From: Trachythela sp. YZ-2020 | Taxonomy: Eukaryota; Cnidaria; Anthozoa; Malacalcyonacea; Clavulariidae | Direction of reading: 5' to 3' | Assembly (NCBI GenBank): GCA_016169945.1 | Contig: JADLSH010000145.1 | Coordinates: 124,001-188,000, forward strand | Length of the DNA: 64,000 nt | Part shown: in pieces, positions 61,494 to 64,000 of the stretch | Position numbering within the stretch: the first letter of the stretch is position 1 | Layout of the letters: each line of letters begins with the position of its first letter | The notes under the pieces: generated by a model | The model's input: only the letters and a program-made list of their open reading frames with translations | The model's database searches: none | Told to the model about the DNA's origin: nothing | Translations under genes and position numbers: made by a program

Positions 61494-63691
61494 GTCAGAT
61501 ATTCTCCTAGTGTCCACAACGGGAAGAATTCGGAAAGGCAAGATTTAATAGACAATTCCCGATGAAACAAATGTAACAAGATTTAATAAGGTAAAATAAT
61601 TCATGATGAAACAAATATTAGCTGTAGGTCTTACCATAGTGTCATCATAGATTTCGTCACTAGTATCGGCTACATTCTACAAAGTACAGGTTATAAATTG
61701 CATTAATGATGACTATAACTCCAAAATTTAGAACTATTGATAGGCAATTGAAGAAAAGATCTTGCTGAAACAAATGTAAGCTGCAGTTCTTACCGAACAC
61801 CCAGTGTCATCATAGAAATCTTCAGTTACACTATAAAAAGTAAAAAAGAAATCCAGGGTTGTATATAGTTACCAGTGGTGTTACTTTTTTAGCATGGCTG
61901 CTCTAATTTTGGAAGGGCTAACGCCTAGGCTAGAGGAATGCTACGCAATATTATTACAGCCAATAAACACAAAGCTTTTGAAGCCTATTTTAAAGCTCGT
62001 TCTTTCCTCTTAGTAACTGCATTAGAGAAAATTTAGTAGAATCGATCGTTTTTAGATGCCGTCTAATTGCACAATTTTACTGTTATTTCTTGATTGCGCG
62101 TGAAATTCCTGAATTTTCTTGCTTCAATTTGAATGCTGTTGTCGTACACGAGAAAAGTACAAAGAAATATTTAAAAACAAATATTTTAAAAGATATTGTG
62201 TTGGGTAATTCAATTCACAAATAATCATAAAAACAATAGTCCGTCCATTGCCGAAATAAAATATAACATCGTTGAGTTAGTTGAGCACGGCCGTGATGTA
62301 AACAGAAATTAGCAAGTTAGTGCAAGCTTAAACTGGAACAGTAATGTATGTACAGTTTAGTAACCCCCTTTAAATTCATTATAATTACCTTTCACTAGTC
62401 GAATTAATTGCATCATCTTTTTTTACTGAGTCTAAACAAAACGACGTAGTCGGAGTTTAAACTAACTGTAAATTATGATTTCGATGTATATTAGGGTCGC
62501 TACGAACCTATATCTTCAGGTTCTGGGAATGGTTGAACACAACAATGAAACACAATAAAAGTATAAGATAAAATCTTTAAACAAAGGAGTCGCAAACAGT
62601 GATCATCTCATTACTGATTCGCATTTACCGTATGTATAGTACAACACTGACAAACCTGGCCTTGTGGGTTTCTTTGGAATTGCCGGAGCATCTTGGACTG
62701 AAGAAAATAAATGATAATTAACTATTGCCTAAATAGAAATTTATTATGATAATGATCTATTTAATGATGTCATTGCACAAGATGTGATTGCCCAATTCAT
62801 TCAAGCCAGAGGCTCATCATATACGCATGCTCAACAATACGGCCTAAGGGTTAGTTATCGATAAGGGAGGAAAACCGGACGAGCCGGAGAAAAACCCTCG
62901 AAGAAAGACGAAAACCAACCAAACTGAATGAACGTTAGTGAATATGGTGGGCTTATTCACGGGGGAAGGGCTTATGAGGGCTTATGAGGGCTTATGAGGG
63001 CTTATAGTCGGAGGTTTACAGCGATTTCTCATTTTCAAACTGATGCTAATCCTTATAATCATAATCCCAACAATTACCACCCTAATCCTAACCCTAACCC
63101 TAATCCTTAGGCTTATCCTAACATTAACGTGCGGTGCCAGTGTGGGTAGAGTATAGCAAATACGGCGGTTGACTGTTGTGTAAAACTACCTGAAAAATAC
63201 AATGAGAACTTCGACGTTTCGAGCGAAGGCCCTTCGTCTGGAAGTTAGTAGGGACGAAGGCCCTTGCAGACGAAGGGCCTTCGCTCGAAACGTCGAAGTT
63301 CTCATTGTATTTTTCAGGTAGTTTTACATAACAGTCAACCGCCGTATTATCCTAACATTAATCCAACCCTATTCCTGATCCTTATACCCTAATTCCAATC
63401 TTAACCTTCGAAAAATGTAAAACTGATTGTGACGTCATTTTTGGAAATGAATAAGGAAAGTTATCCAAAGTATTAGTCACGATTGGAAAAGATAGTCCCA
63501 AATAGTCTCTAATAGTCACTATAATAGTCCCAAATAGTCTCTAATAGTCACTATAATAGTTCCACTTTGTTGAGTTTATCCAAATACAAAGATGAAGTTA
63601 CCGGCAGGTGGGGATGTGTCAACTTCATTATTTCCAGGTTTTGCTTCAGAAATGTTCTCGGAAGCCACAGGTCTTGGTGGATAACTTGTTC
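53974..63691 (-). CDS. FYB1: FYB/ADAP-like SH3 adaptor, 3' part (14 exons; 5' end outside window)
   Basis: This encodes the C-terminal 337 residues of a cytoplasmic adaptor resembling vertebrate FYB/ADAP and PRAM1. The reading frame is continuous across 14 GT-AG exons. In order: a Pro-rich lead (SYPPRPVASENISE, IPKKPTRP); three short exons each with one EFYDDT or EIYDDT motif; EDIYEPIS; a 45-residue Lys/Glu-rich helix (DKKKKEKERKKKEREEKEEK) ending MKRRFS; an SH3 domain (GEEFDIVRKGKPIPDNKWLV, KNKQGL/YGFIDINKIE); EDLYEEV; a poly-Pro stretch; EIYDDVA; and the C-terminus EELYELLPEN. A charged helix directly before SH3, and YDD motifs around it, are the ADAP arrangement (helically extended SH3; phospho-YDDV docks SLP-76 SH2). 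Function in this animal is inference. Stop TGA at 53974-53976. Confidence 0.75.
54391..54905 (-). pseudogene. LINE C-terminal fragment in FYB-like intron
   Basis: 175-codon frame: MQFRGELTYVERLTKLNLIP, then DREQKDLTFYYKCK, ITASRTRAGTSRLL, TFQNSYFVRIVNLWNYV and a hydrophobic C-terminus. This matches the post-RT tail common in jockey/CR1-type LINEs (SYF.RIV.LWN). It is 5' truncated and embedded in a local repeat whose flanks share GAGAGTTTYCTCAACTT and TCGGTCAAAC words (54100-54220 and 54909-54985). Confidence 0.7.
55245..55370. repeat. Near-perfect hairpin, 57-bp arms, 12-base loop
   Basis: Arms 55245-55301 and 55314-55370 are almost perfectly complementary (start TACAAAACAACGGTAACTCC; one or two mismatches) around TATGACTATAAT. 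It lies in an intron, 0.28 kb from the EIYDDVA exon. No target duplication was evident. Confidence 0.9.
55647..55676 (-). CDS. FYB1: FYB-like exon, EIYDDVA
   Basis: 30 bases encoding GEQEIYDDVA, the closest match in the window to the YDDV docking site of ADAP. Symmetric phase 1. Confidence 0.75.
56101..56139. repeat. (GAAGT)n microsatellite
   Basis: About eight tandem copies of GAAGT in an intron of the FYB-like gene. Confidence 0.95.
56281..56434 (-). CDS. FYB1: FYB-like exon, EDLYEE and poly-Pro
   Basis: 154 bases encoding REPAEDPEDLYEEVPASKQW, a Ser-rich run, then VTSPPPPPTQNAPRPPA. Acceptor GTTCTTTCAG; phase 0 in, 1 out. Confidence 0.75.
56791..56819 (-). CDS. FYB1: FYB-like exon, end of SH3 domain
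   Basis: 29 bases completing YGFIDINKIE, the last SH3 strands (compare YGYI..VE in ADAP). Acceptor TTCTTTTAG, donor GAG/GTTGGT. Confidence 0.72.
57270..57432 (-). CDS. FYB1: FYB-like exon, main part of SH3 domain
   Basis: 163 bases encoding VKGSERSLGTCRAAEDIPGN, then MDIAASIGEEFDIVRKGKPI and NKWLVKNKQGL. GEEFDIV is the RT-loop end strand; KWL and the following GLYGF are SH3 core residues. Acceptor TTCGGTTTAG; phase 0 in, 1 out. Confidence 0.75.
57575..57610 (-). repeat. Copy of the exon 58876 splice-donor end
   Basis: On the minus strand the segment CATGAATTGAAACGAAGATT, then TAGTGTAAGTTG, copies the end of the Lys/Glu exon and its donor (AATGAAACGAAGATTTAGT/GTAAGTGG). The copy carries TGA in the coding frame, so it is not a usable exon. 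A weaker copy is near 57700-57730. Confidence 0.65.
57965..58872. repeat. 93-bp minisatellite, about 10 copies
   Basis: Units contain ATCAAATGATCTAGCAATGC, TTAGCTCAGCGGTGTAAGGC, AGTGTTTTTAACTTAAACTA and AAGAAGAATAAC. The spacing of TCAAATGATC is 93 bases at 58078, 58171, 58264, 58357 and 58450. Two unit types alternate (..AACTGGAACAAACTGTGAAC and ..GAGCATACTGTGTACTC). The array ends exactly at the donor of the exon 58876-59041. Confidence 0.95.
58876..59041 (-). CDS. FYB1: FYB-like exon, Lys/Glu-rich helix before SH3
   Basis: 166 bases encoding ALPTLPAKDD, then about 40 residues of KKEREEKEEKEREEKERKKK type, ending EMKRRFS. This highly charged helix immediately precedes the SH3 exon, as in ADAP. 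Acceptor CATTACCAG, donor AGT/GTAAGT. The end of this exon is copied at 57575-57610. The plus-strand Ser/Phe-rich frame here is a shadow. Confidence 0.75.
59430..59812. repeat. 41-bp minisatellite, about 9 copies
   Basis: Unit TAATATGGATCTATTGATAT, then AATATGGAAATACTACTGATG, nearly identical across copies with single-base changes (CTGCTAATG, CTACGGATG). Lies in an intron of the FYB-like gene. Confidence 0.95.
59990..60003. repeat. (AT)n microsatellite, short
   Basis: About 14 bases of alternating AT just upstream of the tRNA-like repeat. Confidence 0.7.
60131..60202 (-). tRNA. tRNA-Ala-like sequence (AGC), probable pseudo-tRNA
   Basis: Minus-strand cloverleaf features: acceptor GACCGTG/CACGGCA with two outer mismatches, D arm GCTC/GAGC, anticodon arm TCGAA/TTCGA with loop CTAGCAT (anticodon AGC), and a T loop TTCGAAT whose stem has two mismatches. 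A and B boxes (TAGCTCAGTAGG, GGTTCGAATCC) are good. The poor T and acceptor stems argue for a pseudogene or SINE head. Located in an intron. Confidence 0.5.
60322..60425 (-). CDS. FYB1: FYB-like exon, EDIYEP motif
   Basis: 104 bases encoding NGLTTPGAQDETFGEDIYEP, then ISANQEEQSGPPAE. Acceptor TTTTTCTTAG, donor GAA/GTAAGA; phase 0 in, 2 out. Confidence 0.72.
61191..61244 (-). CDS. FYB1: FYB-like exon, YDD motif 3
   Basis: 54 bases encoding TSNVPEPSEEFYDDTACT. Symmetric phase 0; donor ACG/GTAAGG. Confidence 0.72.
61460..61491. repeat. (TTAG)n microsatellite
   Basis: About eight tandem TTAG units in an intron of the FYB-like gene. Confidence 0.95.
61635..61676 (-). CDS. FYB1: FYB-like exon, YDD motif 2
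   Basis: 42 bases encoding NVADTSDEIYDDTM. Symmetric phase 0. Similar to its neighbours at 61794 and 61191, suggesting exon duplication. Confidence 0.72.
61794..61830 (-). CDS. FYB1: FYB-like exon, YDD motif 1
   Basis: 37 bases encoding SVTEDFYDDTGCS. Phase 2 in, 0 out. Tyr followed by Asp-Asp fits an SH2-docking site. Confidence 0.7.
62389..62431 (-). CDS. FYB1: FYB-like exon (linker)
   Basis: 43 bases encoding DSVKKDDAINSTSE. Phase 1 in, 2 out; acceptor TTGTTTAG, donor AAAG/GTAATT. Confidence 0.55.
62508..62522 (-). CDS. FYB1: Possible 15-base microexon
   Basis: Encodes EPEDI in phase 1-1. Acceptor ATTCCCAG is good; donor GTTCGT is weak. Skipping it would keep the frame, so it may be optional or not real. 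Confidence 0.35.
   Translation of the reverse strand, partial: NLKI
62656..62697 (-). CDS. FYB1: FYB-like exon (PxxP)
   Basis: 42 bases encoding QDAPAIPKKPTRP, a likely SH3 ligand. Acceptor TTTCTTCAG; symmetric phase 1. Confidence 0.65.
62967..63005. repeat. (AGGGCTTATG)n, four copies
   Basis: Four near-perfect tandem copies of AGGGCTTATG, followed by degenerate CCCTAA-like words at 63077-63107. Confidence 0.9.
63161..63346. mobile_element. Foldback of two hammerhead-like half-elements
   Basis: Arms TACGGCGGTTGACTGTTGTG.. and ..CAGTCAACCGCCGTA are inverted repeats of about 80 bases. Each arm includes CAGACGAAGGGCCTTCGCTC and GAAACGTCGAAGTTCTCATT. The centre has a partial third copy (GACGAAGGCCCTTGCAGACG). 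Closely related to 27141-27317 and to the single arm at 42650-42750. Confidence 0.75.
63494..63557. repeat. Two tandem copies of a ~33-bp unit
   Basis: AGTCCCAAATAGTCTCTAAT, then AGTCACTATAAT, occurs twice back to back. Confidence 0.85.
63602..63691 (-). CDS. FYB1: FYB-like exon (Pro-rich), first in window
   Basis: 90 bases encoding SYPPRPVASENISEAKPGNN, then EVDTSPPA. Acceptor TTTTTAG, donor CCG/GTAACT; phase 1 in and out. An alternative frame is also open, but only this one keeps phase with the next exon. Confidence 0.6.
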
Positions 63692-64000
63692 CTAAAAATA
63701 ACGACACTTTGTAAATCTATACAGTACTCAGTAGAATCCCGTTGTCTCTAACAGCCAAGAGAAACAACACAAAGTTCCAGGTAGCGGGAGTTCGAGGTAA
63801 CCGAATCAGTGTCAAATTACAAAAAGATCATTATAATAATTATTAAATGAAAAGAAAATGACGTGGCTGATCCGATGATCCATTATGATACGACTGTTAT
63901 TTGCGAAATATACAATAAACACTGTCAACAGATATTGTTTTGAAACGTTCTCTGATCGTAAATATTTATTTTAATACAAGCTTTCGACTGCCAGTCTGCA

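Noticed and set aside
63077..63107. Interstitial telomere repeat (CCCTAA)
   Set aside because: Only three or four degenerate units mixed with CCTAATC; too short and irregular to call.

Overview
This is eukaryotic, animal-type DNA. Protein-coding sequence is in short GT-AG exons separated by long AT-rich introns, and most of the window is transposable elements and tandem repeats. The best-supported genes are a transcription factor of the RFX1/2/3 family and a FYB/ADAP-like SH3 adaptor. Together with Penelope-like elements, hammerhead-like motifs and many foldback elements, this fits a marine invertebrate. An anthozoan cnidarian is my best guess, but the phylum is not proven by the sequence.

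Layout. 1-3380: non-genic, with degenerate repeats and one tRNA-like SINE head. 3381-11578: an 8.2 kb minisatellite of about 19-bp units (roughly 430 copies) with higher-order structure. 11579-15150: a decayed minus-strand non-LTR retrotransposon (endonuclease plus reverse transcriptase), interrupted by a probable LTR-element remnant and bounded upstream by a foldback element. 16827-35270: a complete minus-strand RFX gene. I could join 16 coding exons without a frame break into a 709-residue protein. Its 8.5 kb penultimate intron region (17610-26151) holds duplicated repeats, a LINE fragment, a small hammerhead-bearing insertion with target-site duplication, and a head-to-head pair of Penelope fragments. 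36943-37557: a dimeric tRNA-like element with perfect 102-bp inverted arms and a 16-bp flanking duplication. 38.5-39.5 kb and 43.2-43.6 kb: arrays of short words in both orientations. 39.6-49.6 kb: one or two unrecognised minus-strand genes. 50.0-53.8 kb: a cluster of nested or adjacent inverted-repeat elements. 53974 to beyond the right edge: the 3' part of the minus-strand FYB/ADAP-like gene (14 exons seen, 337 residues), with several tandem repeats in its introns.

The RFX and adaptor genes show no functional link; they are neighbours with the same orientation. The repeats form several layers: non-LTR and Penelope retroelements that could supply reverse transcriptase, non-autonomous elements with target-site duplications, DNA-transposon MITEs, and local tandem expansions, one of which appears to include the splice-donor end of a coding exon. 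All boundaries and phases were derived by eye from the sequence; no transcript or database evidence was available.
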